From NCBI RefSeq assembly GCF_963082655.1, contig NC_081554.1, forward strand, positions 46,930,826 to 46,994,825: DNA of 64,000 bases, in the 5' to 3' direction. A program made the position numbers and the translations under genes. Under the pieces are notes generated by a model, which saw nothing but the letters and a program-made list of their open reading frames with translations, ran no database searches and was not told the DNA's origin. This DNA is from Stomoxys calcitrans. Lineage: Eukaryota > Arthropoda > Insecta > Diptera > Muscidae. The stretch's first letter is position 1. Each line of letters opens with the position of its first letter. Shown piece after piece: positions 32,189-45,600 of this stretch.

Positions 32189-32424
32189 TTGGGTTGCCCA
32201 AAAAGTAATTGCGGATTTTTTAAAAAAAAGTAAATGCATCTTTAATAATAATTAGAATGAACTTTAATCAAATATACTTTTTTACACTTTTTTTCTAAAG
32301 CAAACTAAAAGTAACAGCTGATAACTGACAGAAGAAAGAATGCAATTACAGAGTCACAAGCTGTGAAAAAATTTGTCAACGCCGACTATATGAAAAATCC
32401 GCAATTACTTTTTGGGCAACCCAA
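32189..32424 (-). mobile_element. mariner-derived MITE
   Basis: TA-flanked. TTGGGTTGCCCAAAAAGTAA at the left, TACTTTTTGGGCAACCCAA at the right. Same internal sequence and orientation as the copy in the Ir21a intron at 20,079. The stretch 32,427-33,045 holds no recognised feature. Confidence 0.9.
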
Positions 32425-33049
32425 TATATAAATTCTTAAAAAATACATTGTAAACATTTTCTACAAACTCTGTACTATACTACTAGTCGACACATACAAA
32501 GTATGTAATGTGGCCAAATGTTCGAATACATTAAACAATGTAAATTTGCCTTTACATAAAAATTTCTTGATTAGAAAAAAGAAACTAAATTAAAGAATCT
32601 AGGACAACCTGTGTTGTAATAGACTTAAAAAAATACTAGGAGTCTGATGTTGGCCGCAGTCGCATTGTTATGAAAATTCCATTATTACCACATGTAACAG
32701 CCAACCTCATCAGCACCGAATGCAGTTTGCATAAAATGAATGGCGAAGACCTTAGATGCAAACACTGAAATTATGTTGGAGACCCAAAAGAAGTGTGGCG
32801 AATTCTTTTTTGTTTTTGTTTGTTTTGCGATCATAAAATAAACAAAAGTATGCATCATAAAAACTACATTGATATGTTTGTCTTTTGTTGGGCTCAAGCA
32901 ATATACAAAAACTTTGTATGTAACGTGTGGTGAATGGTTTGGTAGAAGCTGTTGTACACTATAGTACTAGTATTTATTATATATATATTATATTTTATTT
33001 ATTGTATATATAACACATAATACTTTGGATTAAGTAAGCAATTCAGGAG

Positions 33050-33245
33050 CAAAGTCACCTCTCGACAAACGATAATCACACATTACAAGACACTGATACT
33101 ACCCGTGCTGTTGTATGGCACTTGCCAGAGCAGAAGAGTCAGTACTTGGAGTGTTTGAGAGAAAGATCCTTCGGATCAGTCTGCGTTGATGGAGAACGTA
33201 GGCATCATATGAACAAAGAGTTGTATGGGCTGTATGACAATGCAC
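33050..33245 (+). pseudogene. LINE RT C-terminal fragment
   Basis: Across frames it reads like KITRHYYPCCCMALARAEES and ESVLGVFERKILRISL, matching the LYKTLILPVLLYG and LGVFERKILR phrases of RT C-termini, then RHHMNKELYGLYD. Broken by stops and frameshifts. From 33,246 to 33,885 nothing is recognised. Confidence 0.6.
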
Positions 33246-33889
33246 TGTAGAGTAGAATAGAAAAAACCTACAAGCAGAAAAATTAGTCTGCTTATATTAG
33301 CAAACACTGTCTGCTGATATTAAATTAAAATTTTTTGAAGAATTTATGAAAGTTTTGAGCTTTCTAACTTTTTACCATTTGAAATCAGCCGAAAATGTTT
33401 GCTGTTTTAGCAAAAAATTACTGCTGTCCCATTTCCAGCAAACTTTCTGCTGTTGCAGAAAACATTTATGCTGTTTTTACTAACAAATTTATCTGAGTGT
33501 AGTAAAAAATCAGACATTTGAGAACGGGTAGAGATATATCTTTGAAGTTTTAAATGGTTAGAGCTGTTAAGGTATTAACGATATCATATGCAAAATTTTA
33601 AGGATCTAGGTGGTCCATGCGCCTCCTGGCAGTCTTTTTAAATTTGGTCACCATGGCATTTCGAAACCTTGTTCGGGCTGCCAAAACTTGATTTGTGGTC
33701 GGATTTGCAAAATTCTTTTTTTTCGGGACAGTGTTAAAAATCTCTACGAAAAAGTCTGCTTGAAGTCTATAATACCAGTTTTTGGGATTTTCGACTTGCG
33801 ATTTACACAGGCATTTGTGATTTGATTTTCATTTTGATGCATGGTTTGGATTGGTGACAAAACTTACCGCCGCTACCAGCTTACAAATC

Positions 33890-34085
33890 CGATCCAAAAC
33901 TTTAGATCTTATACAGGTGTTCAACTAAACCTATCGATGCTTCTTGACTATCGCTGTAGATACAGATGTTAGATCGATCTTTACCTCTGGATAGCACAAT
34001 CTTTGCCTCCTTAGTTATCGCAAAGACCTCTGCTTGGAAAATGTTGCAGTCATCACGCATTCCGTCAGAGTCGGTATCCTAATAT
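33890..34085 (-). pseudogene. LINE RNase H fragment (minus)
   Basis: The minus strand reads RDDCNIFQAEVFAITKEAK and then SNICIYSDSQEASIGLV, the middle of an RNase H domain with its QAE glutamate and SDS aspartate. It lies head to head with the plus-strand LINE at 34,205. Confidence 0.75.
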
Positions 34086-34204
34086 ATAGCCGGCACTCTA
34101 CTATTTCTGTCCCCACTTGTTAGTCCGTCTGCAGTTCTTTCAATGTGCTGTCCAGTATACGGGCGGGTATGGCTAACTGGAGTTTTCCTAAGCAGGTTAA
34201 GCTC

Positions 34205-35346
34205 TAATAGTCTAAACGGAGTCCTCTCTTGCGAATTCTTTATAAACAAATCGATCGGCTTGATGCACTGAATTTAATGCTACAACTAATGTCTCTGGAC
34301 ATTGTGGCTAGACAAATTGCTACGACAACTGCCGTGAGACTAAGAAAGCTTTCTCTTTGGTCATGTAGCGGCTACGGACACTGTGTTATCCTTGATACAA
34401 TATCCGATGTTCCAGGCAGTGTGGATTACACCATACCTAAGCCGCTTTTTGATAAAAAGTCCTGTTATCACTATTCCTGATAGAACCGATTGGAACTACG
34501 ATATCCCTGGTATTAGAAGTTACATAGACTTCTATACGGATGGTTCCAAACTAAACGACCAGGTGGTCTTTGGGGTGTACTCTAAAGATCTAGAACTGGT
34601 CATATCAAAAAGGTTACCCGAGCACTGCAGGGTGTATCAAGCGGAGATCCTTGCTATTAAGGAAGTGGTGAAATGGCTAAGATATAATGCCATAACGACG
34701 ATTGGCATAAATATCTTCTCAGGCAGCCATTCAATCCCTGGAGAACCTATTTCTGAATACAGAACCGTCCTTGATTGTCGCAGATCTCTCAACGAGATGG
34801 CTGAATAGTTAAAAATTCACCTGTTCTGGGTACCGGGCCATAGAGAAATACCAGGGAGTTGTAAAGAGGACGAGCTTGCGAGAGTAGTAACTAGTCCACC
34901 CATACCCACAGATTTCAGGGAAACTGGAATCTATGGGCATGTCTTCAGCGATATGTAAGCTAAGTTTTGAGGATCAGGCCCTAAGTGCAACGAATGATAG
35001 ATGGTCACAAAAAGCGAGCAATGAGCATCCCAAAACTATGTGGTCTAATCTAGACTAGATGGGATCTACCGCTTTGCTGTCACAGGCTAGAACAGACGTC
35101 TCAGTCATTGTGTCCGTCAGGACATGACGTTATGCTGACAGACTGAGGGTTGCCAGTAACAACTTTTGCAGAAGCTGTGAGGACATCGAAAAAGAAGAGA
35201 CTGTAGAACACCTACTGTGTGTGTGTGCCGTACTGGCAGTCAGAATGAGTTCCATTTTAGGTCCTCAGTTCTTTAAGAACCTATCTGATTTAGCGGATGT
35301 GAACATTCGCAAGCTGTTGGGCTGCTACCACAACAACAACAACAAA
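34205..35346 (+). pseudogene. LINE: RT end, RNase H, C-terminal tail, (CAA) end
   Basis: The order is LNLMLQLMSLDIVARQIATT (after the RT), then RNase H FYTDGSKLNDQVVFGVYSK, CRVYQAEILAIKEVVKWL and NIFSGSHSI. The usual FTDS aspartate is glycine here, so the domain is dead. After a stop at about 34,808 comes FWVPGHREIPGSCKEDELAR. Near 35,180 the remains of the C-terminal zinc knuckle follow in another frame. It ends in CCACAACAACAACAACAA. 5'-truncated, several frameshifts. Confidence 0.8.
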
Positions 35347-35434
35347 TCTCTAGCATACACTCGAAGCAAGACTCGCATCTTCAACTCGGCAGTAGGCAAG
35401 AAAGTATTAATTTAATGAGAGTTATCACAACAGG

Positions 35435-35745
35435 GGCCACCGTAGCGCAGAGGTTAGCATGTCCGCCTATGACGCTGAACGCCTGGGTTCGAATACTGGC
35501 GAGACCATCAGAAAAAATTTTCAGCGGTGGTTTTCCCCTCCTAATGCTGGCAACATTTGTGAAGTAATTAGCCATGTAAAACTTCTCTCCAAAGAGGTGT
35601 CGCATTGCGGTACGCCGTTCGGACTCGGCTATAAAAAGGAGGTCCCTTATAATTGAGCTTAAAGTTGAATCGGGGTGCAGTCAATTGATATGTGAGAAGT
35701 TTGCCGCTGTTCCTTAGTGGAATGTTCATGGGCAAAATTTGCATT
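35435..35745 (+). mobile_element. tRNA-derived SINE (plus)
   Basis: The best-preserved head in the window: GGCCACCGTAGCGCAGAGG, GGTTAGCATGTCCGCC, GGGTTCGAATACTGG. The body reads CAGCGGTGGTTTTCCCC, TAAAACTTCTCTCCAAAGAG and GGACTCGGCTATAAAAAGG, with the tail CCTTAGTGGAATGTTCATGG. It is inserted about 90 bases after the LINE. The following 35,750-36,610 shows no recognised gene. Confidence 0.88.
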
Positions 35746-36611
35746 TTTATGACAACAGAACTTGTGTGAACCCAAGAAGAAAAATAAGCTTGACAATCAA
35801 CTTAATATAACGAATCCATTGTAGCGCCTTGGGTATAAACACCAAAATTTACGGTATATCTTTTTAATATCGTCATTGCCGCCAACGCTATGTAATAGGC
35901 AATGTTTTGTCAGTCATTGCAACGAGTCTGTACCGGGGCTAAAAAATTACTATCTACCCCACAATTTAGAAAACTCGTGCATGTCATCATGGAGCAGGCA
36001 CAACACATTCCACACAGAATGATACTGCAATGCACAATGTCGCCTGAGGTCAGCCAACGGATGCAAACAATTGGGCCATGTGGTGTGATAGACTGCAATA
36101 AGTGAGCCTGGCTTGAAGAGTGTTGGAGATCAATAACTACAGGCACTAGACACAGTGTTGCTGCGCTTAGGAAATAGGATAATCGAATTGCTCACAACTA
36201 AGTTGCTGAAATGGTCATAAATCTTATTATAGAACATCGATTTGTATTGACACTGAAGCACTGTGCGATATCAACCAACAACATGTGGGTGAATAGTTCA
36301 ACAAATGGCATGACTTGCCAGAGTCTCAGTCTCAGTCTTACAAAAAACCAAACTGCATTTAATCAAGTATATAGAATAAAGGAATTCCGGTGGTTTGTGT
36401 TGCATGACTTAAGAGATCTTTGTTGAAAATTGTTTTTTATTGCAATATATTGGTATTTTAATGCAAATTGAATTGGTTGAATATTTGCAACGGTTGCAAT
36501 GTAATCCAGAAGGATTTCTCGATTCAAACTTCGAAGAGGAATCATAAAAAGAAATTCTTAAAATTTTAATTTTTTCAGCAAAAGGCACTCTTTTTGAAAT
36601 TTTATATGTAT

Positions 36612-39600
36612 AAAGCGCCAACAATTTTCCAACTGCGGAATGGAAACATGAAAAATGAACGAGTTACGGCGTTTTAGGCCTTAACAACGACTTTGAGTTT
36701 TTACGCCCAAAATACATGGATTTTGGCGATGGTTTTCATAGAAAACTTTACAGAATTGCTCATCCAGCACCACTGCGGAAAGAGGTTTTCTTCATGAATC
36801 TAACGGTGTCCTCAGAATTTTGAAGTTCGCAAAACTAAGGAAGTTTCAGGTCTTTCAAGCTAACCTTGATTTTTTTAGCATTTTTTGGATATCGATTATG
36901 CGATTTTGAGCTTGTTTTTTGAAGAAAAAACATGGGAGTTGCACTTAACCGAATTTTTCGCCATAAACGTCAATACTGTGTATTCAACTCGAAAAATTTT
37001 TTCGCTTCAAAATTTGAAAATTTTCATAAAAAAAATGCAAAAAAATAAAATGTGAAATTTGAAGTAATTGTGTTTATTTTACGAATCGTCTTCGAATTTC
37101 GAACTGCGGAATGCTTTAAAATTTTCGAAATTCGAAAAAATGAACGAGTTACGGCGTTTTAGGCCTTAACAACGACTTTGAGTTTTTACGCCCAAAATAC
37201 ATGGTTTTTGGCGATGTTTTTCATAGAAAACTTTACAGAATTGCTCATCCAGCACCACTGCGGAAAGAGGTTTTCTTCACGAATCTAACGGTGTCCTCAG
37301 AATTTTGAAGTTCGCAAAACTAAGGAAGTTTCAGGTCTTTCAAGCTAACCTTGATTTTTTTAGCATTTTTCGGATATCGATTATGCGATTTTGAGCTTGT
37401 TTTTTTAAGAAAAAACATGGGAGTTGCACATAACCGAATTTTTCGCCATAAACGTCAATACTGTGTATTCAACTCGAAAAATTTTTTCGCTTCAAAATTT
37501 GAAAATTTTCATAAGGGGGTAACCTTTGCTAAAAAAAATGCAAAAAAAATAAAATGTGAAATTTGAAGTAATTGTGTTTATTTTACGAATCGTCTTCGAA
37601 TTTCGAACTGCGGAATGCTTTAAAATTTTCGAAATTCGAAAAAATGAACGAGTTACGGCGTTTTAGGCCTTAACAACGACTTTGAGTTTTTACGCCCAAA
37701 ATACATGGTTTTTGGCGATGTTTTTCATAGAAAACTTTACAGAATTGCTCATCCAGCACCACTGCGGAAAGAGGTTTTCTTCACGAATCTAACGATGTCC
37801 TCAGAATTTTGAAGTTCGCAAAACTAAGGAAGTTTCAGGTCTTTCAAGCTAACCTTGATTTTTTTAGCATTTTTCGGATATCGATTATGCGATTTTGAGC
37901 TTGTTTTTTGAAGAAAAAACATGGGAGTTGCACATAACCGAATTTCTCGCCATAAGCTTGAGCTTGTTTTTTGAAGAAAAAACATGGGAGTTGCACATAA
38001 CCGAATTTTTCGCCATAAACGTCAATGCTGTGTATTCAACTCTTGTTTTTTGAATAAAAAACATGGGAGTTGCACATAACCGAATTTTTCGCCATAAGCT
38101 TGAGCTTGTTTTTTGAAGAAAAAACATGGGAGTTGCACATAACCGAATTTTTCGCCATAAACGTCAATACTGTGTATTCAACTCGAAAAATTTTTTCGCT
38201 TTAAAATTTGAAAATTTTCATAAGGGGGTAACCTTTGCTAAAAAAAATGCAAAAAAATAAAATGTGAAATTTGAAGTAATTGTGTTTATTTTACGAATCG
38301 TCTTCGAATTTCGAACTGCGGAATGCTTTAAAATTTTCGAAATTCGAAAAAATGAACGAGTTACGGCGTTTTAGGCCTTAACAACGACTTTGAGTTTTTA
38401 CGCCCAAAATACATGGTTTTTGGCGATGTTTTTCATAGAAAACTTTACAGAATTGCTCATCCAGCACCACTGCGGAAAGAGGTTTTCTTCACGAATCTAA
38501 CGATGTCCTCAGAATTTTGAAGTTCGCAAAACTAAGGAAGTTTCAGGTCTTTCAAGCTAACCTTGATTTTTTTAGCATTTTTCGGATATCGATTATGCGA
38601 TTTTGAGCTTGTTTTTTGAAGAAAAACATGGGAGTTGCACATAACCGAATTTTTCGCCATAAGCTTGAGCTTGTTTTTTGAAGAAAAAACATGGGAGTTG
38701 CACATAACCGAATTTTTCGCCATAAACGTCAATGCTGTGTATTCAACTCTTGTTTTTTGAATAAAAAACATGGGAGTTGCACATAACCGAATTTTTCGCC
38801 ATAAGCTTGAGCTTGTTTTTTGAAGAAAAAACATGGGAGTTGCACATAACCGAATTTTTCGCCATAAACGTCAATACTGTGTATTCAACTCGAAAAATTT
38901 TTTCGCTTTAAAATTTGAAAATTTTCATAAGGGGGTAACCTTTGCTAAAAAAAATGCAAAAAAATAAAATGTGAAATTTGAAGTAATTGTGTTTATTTTA
39001 CGAATCGTCTTCGAATTTCGAACTGCGGAATGCTTTAAAATTTTCGAAATTCGAAAAAATGAACGAGTTACGGCGTTTTAGGCCTTAACAACGACTTTGA
39101 GTTTTTACGCCCAAAATACATGGTTTTTGGCGATGTTTTTCATAGAAAACTTTACAGAATTGCTCATCCAGCACCACTGCGGAAAGAGGTTTTCTTCACG
39201 AATCTAACGGTGTCCTCAGAATTTTGAAGTTCGCAAAACTAAGGAAGTTTCAGGTCTTTCAAGCTAACCTTGATTTTTTTAGCATTTTTCGGATATCGAT
39301 TATGCGATTTTGAGCTTGTTTTTTGAAGAAAAAACATGGGAGTTGCACATAACCGAATTTTTCGCCATAAACGTCAATGCTGTGTATTCAACTCGAAAAA
39401 ATTTTTCGCTTCAAATTTTGAAAATTTTCATAAGGGGGTAACCTTTGCTAAAAAAAATGCAAAAAAATAAAATGTGAAATTTGAAGTAATTGTGTTTATT
39501 TTATGAATCGTCTTCGAATTTCGAACTGCGGAATGCTTTAAAATTTTCGAAATTCGAAAAAATGAACGAGTTACGGCGTTTTAGGCCTTAACAACGACTT

Positions 39601-42600
39601 TGAGTTTTTACGCCCAAAATACATGGTTTTTGGCGATGTTTTTCATAGAAAACTTTACAGAATTGCTCATCCAGCACCACTGCGGAAAGAGGTTTTCTTC
39701 ACGAATCTAACGGTGTCCTCAGAATTTTGAAGTTCGCAAAACTAAGGAAGTTTCAGGTCTTTCAAGCTAACCTTGATTTTTTTAGCATTTTTCGGATATC
39801 GATTATGCGATTTTGAGCTTGTTTTTTGAAGAAAAAACATGGGAGTTGCACATAACCGAATTTTTCGCCATAAACGTCAATGCTGTGTATTCAACTCAAA
39901 AAATTTTTTCGCTTCAAAATTTGAAAATTTTCATAAAAAAAATGCAAAAAAATAAAATGTGAAATTTGAAGTAATTGTGTTTATTTTACGAATCGTCTTC
40001 GAATTTCGAACTGCGGAATGCTTTAAAATTTTCGAAATTCGAAAAAATGAACGAGTTACGGCGTTTTAGGCCTTAACAACGACTTTGAGTTTTTACGCCC
40101 AAAATACATGGTTTTTGGCGATGTTTTTCATAGAAAACTTTACAGAATTGCTCATCCAGCACCACTGCGGAAAGAGGTTTTCTTCACGAATCTAACGATG
40201 TCCTCAGAATTTTGAAGTTCGCAAAACTAAGGAAGTTTCAGGTCTTTCAAGCTAACCTTGATTTTTTTAGCATTTTTCGGATATCGATTATGCGATTTTG
40301 AGCTTGTTTTTTGAAGAAAAAACATGGAAGTTGCACATAACCGAATTTTTCGCCATAAACGTCAATACTGTGTATTCAACTCGAAAAAATTTTTCGCTTC
40401 AAAATTTGAAAATTTTCATAAGGGGGTAACCTTTGCTAAAAAAAAATGCAAAAAAATAAAATGTGAAATTTGAAGTAATTGTGTTTATTTTACGAATCGT
40501 CTTCGAATTTCGAACTGCGGAATGCTTTAAAATTTTCGAAATTTGGAAAAAAACGAGTTACGGCGTTTTAGGCCTTAACAACGACTTTGAGTTTTTACGC
40601 CCAAAATACATGGTTTTTGGCGATGTTTTTCATAGAAAACTTTACAGAATTGCTCATCCAGCACCACTGCGGAAAGAGGTTTTCTTCACGAATCTAACGG
40701 TGTCCTCAGAATTTTGAAGTTCGCAAAACTAAGGAAGTTTCAGGTCTTTCAAGCTAACCTTGATTTTTTTAGCATTTTTCGGATATCGATTATGCGATTT
40801 TGAGCTTGTTTTTTGAAGAAAAAACATGGGAGTTGCACATAACCGAATTTTTCGCCATAAACGTCAATGCTGTGTATTCAACTCGAAAAATTTTTTCGCT
40901 TCAAAATTTGAAAATTTTCATAAAAAAAATGCAAAAAAATAAAATGTGAAATTTGAAGTAATTGTGTTTATTTTACGAATCGTCTTCGAATTTCGAACTG
41001 CGGAATGCTTTAAAATTTTCGAAATTCGAAAAAATGAACGAGTTACGGCGTTTTAGGCCTTAACAACGACTTTGAGTTTTTACGCCCAAAATACATGGTT
41101 TTTGGCGATGTTTTTCATAGAAAACTTTACAGAATTGCTCATCCAGCACCACTGCGGAAAGAGGTTTTCTTCACGAATCTAACGATGTCCTCAGAATTTT
41201 GAAGTTCGCAAAACTAAGGAAGTTTCAGGTCTTTCAAGCTAACCTTGATTTTTTTAGCATTTTTCGGATATCGATTATGCGATTTTGAGCTTGTTTTTTG
41301 AAGAAAAAACATGGGAGTTGCACATAACCGAATTTTTCGCCATAAACGTCAATACTGTGTATTCAACTCGAAAAAATTTTTCGCTTCAAAATTTGAAAAT
41401 TTTCATAAAATTTTTTTGCTAAAAAAAAATGCAAAAAAATAAAATGTGAAATTTGAAGTAATTGTGTTTATTTTACGAATCGTCTTCGAATTTCGAACTG
41501 CGGAATGCTTTAAAATTTTCGAAATTCGAAAAAATGAACGAGTTACGGCGTTTTAGGCCTTAACAACGACTTTGAGTTTTTACGCCCAAAATACATGGTT
41601 TTTGGCGATGTTTTTCATAGAAAACTTTACAGAATTGCTCATCCAGCACCACTGCGGAAAGAGGTTTTCTTCACGAATCTAACGATGTCCTCAGAATTTT
41701 GAAGTTCGCAAAACTAAGGAAGTTTCAGGTCTTTCAAGCTAACCTTGATTTTTTGAGCATTTTTCGGATATCGATTATGCGATTTTGAGCTTGTTTTTTG
41801 AAGAAAAACATGGGAGTTGCACATAACCGAATTTTTCGCCATAAACGTCAATACTGTGTATTCAACTCGAAAAATTTTTTCGCTTCAAAATTTGAAAATT
41901 TTCATAAGGGGGTAACCTTTGCTAAAAAAAATGCAAAAAAATAAAATGTGAAATTTGAAGTAATTGTGTTTATTTTACGAATCGTCTTCGAATTTCGAAC
42001 TGCGGAATGCTTTAAAATTTTCGAAATTCGAAAAAATGAACGAGTTACGGCGTTTTAGGCCTTAACAACGACTTTGAGTTTTTACGCCCAAAATACATGG
42101 TTTTTGGCGATGTTTTTCATAGAAAACTTTACAGAATTGCTCATCCAGCACCACTGCGGAAAGAGGTTTTCTTCACGAATCTAACGGTGTCCTCAGAATT
42201 TTGAAGTTCGCAAAACTAAGGAAGTTTCAGGTCTTTCAAGCTAACCTTGATTTTTTTAGCATTTTTCGGATATCGATTATGCGATTTTGAGCTTGTTTTT
42301 TGAAGAAAAAACATGGGAGTTGCACATAACCGAATTTTTCGCCATAAACGTCAATACTGTGTATTCAACTCGAAAAAATTTTTCGCTTCAAAATTTGAAA
42401 ATTTTCATAAGGGGGTAACCTTTGCTAAAAAAAAATGCAAAAAAATAAAATGTGAAATTTGAAGTAATTGTGTTTATTTTACGATTCGTCTTCGAATTTC
42501 GAACTGCGGAATGCTTTAAAATTTTCGAAATTCGAAAAAATGAACGAGTTACGGCGTTTTAGGCCTTAACAACGACTTTGAGTTTTTACGCCCAAAATAC

Positions 42601-45600
42601 ATGGTTTTTGGCGATGTTTTTCATAGAAAACTTTACAGAATTGCTCATCCAGCACCACTGCGGAAAGAGGTTTTCTTCACGAATCTAACGATGTCCTCAG
42701 AATTTTGAAGTTCGCAAAACTAAGGAAGTTTCAGGTCTTTCAAGCTAACCTTGATTTTTTTAGCATTTTTCGGATATCGATTATGCGATTTTGAGCTTGT
42801 TTTTTGAAGAAAAAACATGGGAGTTGCACATAACCGAATTTTTCGCCATAAACGTCAATACTGTGTATTCAACTCGAAAAAATTTTTCGCTTCAAAATTT
42901 GAAAATTTTCATAAAATTTTTTTGCTAAAAAAAATGCAAAAAAATAAAATGTGAAATTTGAAGTAATTGTGTTTATTTTACGAATCGTCTTCGAATTTCG
43001 AACTGCGGAATGCTTTAAAATTTTCGAAATTCGAAAAAATTAACGAGTTATGGCGTTTTAGGCCTTAACAACGACTTTGAGTTTTTACGCCCAAAATTCA
43101 TGGTTTTTGGCGATGTTTTTCATAGAAAACTTTACAGAATTGCTCATCCAGCACCACTGCGGAAAGAGGTTTTCTTCACGAATCTAACGATGTCCTCAGA
43201 ATTTTGAAGTTCGCAAAACTAAGGAAGTTTCAGGTCTTTCAAGCTAACCTTGATTTTTTTAGCATTTTTCGGATATCGATTATGCGATTTTGAGCTTGTT
43301 TTTTGAAGAAAAAACATGGAAGTTGCACATAACCGAATTTTTCGCCATAAACGTCAATACTGTGTATTCAACTCGAAAAAATTTTTCGCTTCAAAATTTG
43401 AAAATTTTCATAAGGGGGTAACCTTTGCTAAAAAAAAATGCAAAAAAATAAAATGTGAAATTTGAAGTAATTGTGTTTATTTTACGAATCGTCTTCGAAT
43501 TTCGAACTGCGGAATGCTTTAAAATTTTCGAAATTCGAAAAAATGAACGAGTTACGGCGTTTTAGGCCTTAACAACGACTTTGAGTTTTTACGCCCAAAA
43601 TACATGGTTTTTGGCGATGTTTTTCATAGAAAACTTTACAGAATTGCTCATCCAGCACCACTGCGGAAAGAGGTTTTCTTCACGAATCTAACGGTGTCCT
43701 CAGAATTTTGAAGTTCGCAAAACTAAGGAAGTTTCAGGTCTTTCAAGCTAACCTTGATTTTTTTAGCATTTTTCGGATATCGATTATGCGATTTTGAGCT
43801 TGTTTTTTGAAGAAAAAACATGGGAGTTGCACATAACCGAATTTTTCGCCATAAACGTCAATGCTGTGTATTCAACTCGAAAAATTTTTTCGCTTCAAAA
43901 TTTGAAAATTTTCATAAGGGGGTAACCTTTGCTAAAAAAAATGCAAAAAAAATAAAATGTGAAATTTGAAGTAATTGTGTTTATTTTACGAATCGTCTTC
44001 GAATTTCGAACTGCGGAATGCTTTAAAATTTTCGAAATTCGAAAAAATGAACGAGTTACGGCGTTTTAGGCCGTAACAACGACTTTGAGTTTTTACGCCC
44101 AAAATACATGGTTTTTGGCGATGTTTTTCATAGAAAACTTTACAGAATTGCTCATCCAGCACCACTGCGGAAAGAGGTTTTCTTCACGAATCTAACGATG
44201 TCCTCAGAATTTTGAAGTTCGCAAAACTAAGGAAGTTTCAGGTCTTTCAAGCTAACCTTGATTTTTTTAGCATTTTTCGGATATCGATTATGCGATTTTG
44301 AGCTTGTTTTTTGAAGAAAAAACATGGGAGTTGCACATAACCGAATTTTTCGCCATAAACGTCAATACTGTGTATTCAACTCGAAAAATTTTTTCGCTTC
44401 AAAATTTGAAAATTTTCATAAAATTTTTTTGCTAAAAAAAATGCAAAAAAATAAAATGTGAAATTTGAAGTAATTGTGTTTATTTTACGAATCGTCTTCG
44501 AATTTCGAACTGCGGAATGCTTTAAAATTTTCGAAATTCGAAAAAATGAACGAGTTACGGCGTTTTAGGCCTTAACAACGACTTTGAGTTTTTACGCCCA
44601 AAATACATGGTTTTTGGCGATGTTTTTCATAGAAAATTTTACAGAATTGCTCATCCAGCACCACTGCGGAAAGAGGTTTTCTTCACGAATCTAACGATGT
44701 CCTCAGAATTTTGAAGTTCGCAAAACTAAGGAAGTTTCAGGTCTTTCAAGCTAACCTTGATTTTTTTAGCATTTTTCGGATATCGATTATGCGATTTTGA
44801 GCTTGTTTTTTGAAGAAAAAACATGGGAGTTGCACATAACCGAATTTTTCGCCATAAACGTCAATACTGTGTATTCAACTCGAAAAATTTTTTCGCTTCA
44901 AAATTTGCAAATTTTCATAAGGGGGTAACCTTTGCTAAAAAAAATGCAAAAAAATAAAATGTGAAATTTGAAGTAATTGTGTTTATTTTACGAATCGTCT
45001 TCGAATTTCGAACTGCGGAATGCTTTAAAATTTTCGAAATTCGAAAAAATGAACGAGTTACGGCGTTTTAGGCCTTAACAACGACTTTGAGTTTTTACGC
45101 CCAAAATACATGGTTTTTGGCGATGTTTTTCATAGAAAACTTTACAGAATTGCTCATCCAGCACCACTGCGGAAAGAGGTTTTCTTCACGAATCTAGCGA
45201 TGTCCTAAGAATTTTGAAGTTCGCAAAACTAAGGAAGTTTCAGGTCTTTCAAGCTAACCTTGATTTTTTTAGCATTTTTCGGATATCGATTATGCGATTT
45301 TGAGCTTGTTTTTTGAAGAAAAAACATGGGAGTTGCACATAACCGAATTTTTCGCCATAAACGTCAATACTGTGTATTCAACTCGAAAAATTTTTTCGCT
45401 TCAAAATTTGAAAATTTTCATAAGGGGGTAACCTTTGCTAAAAAAAAATGCAAAAAAATAAAATGTGAAATTTGAAGTAATTGTGTTTATTTTACGAATC
45501 GTCTTCGAATTTCGAACTGCGGAATGCTTTAAAATTTTCGAAATTCGAAAAAATGAACGAGTTACGGCGTTTTAGGCCTTAACAACGACTTTGAGTTTTT

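Noticed and set aside
35902..36146. Overlapping 67- and 78-codon frames on both strands
   Set aside because: No recognisable domain, no splice context, and neither strand is favoured; treated as non-coding.
37885..38834. 80- and 100-codon minus-strand frames in the satellite
   Set aside because: They arise from the internal 60-base sub-repeats and give a repeated peptide; no evidence of coding selection.
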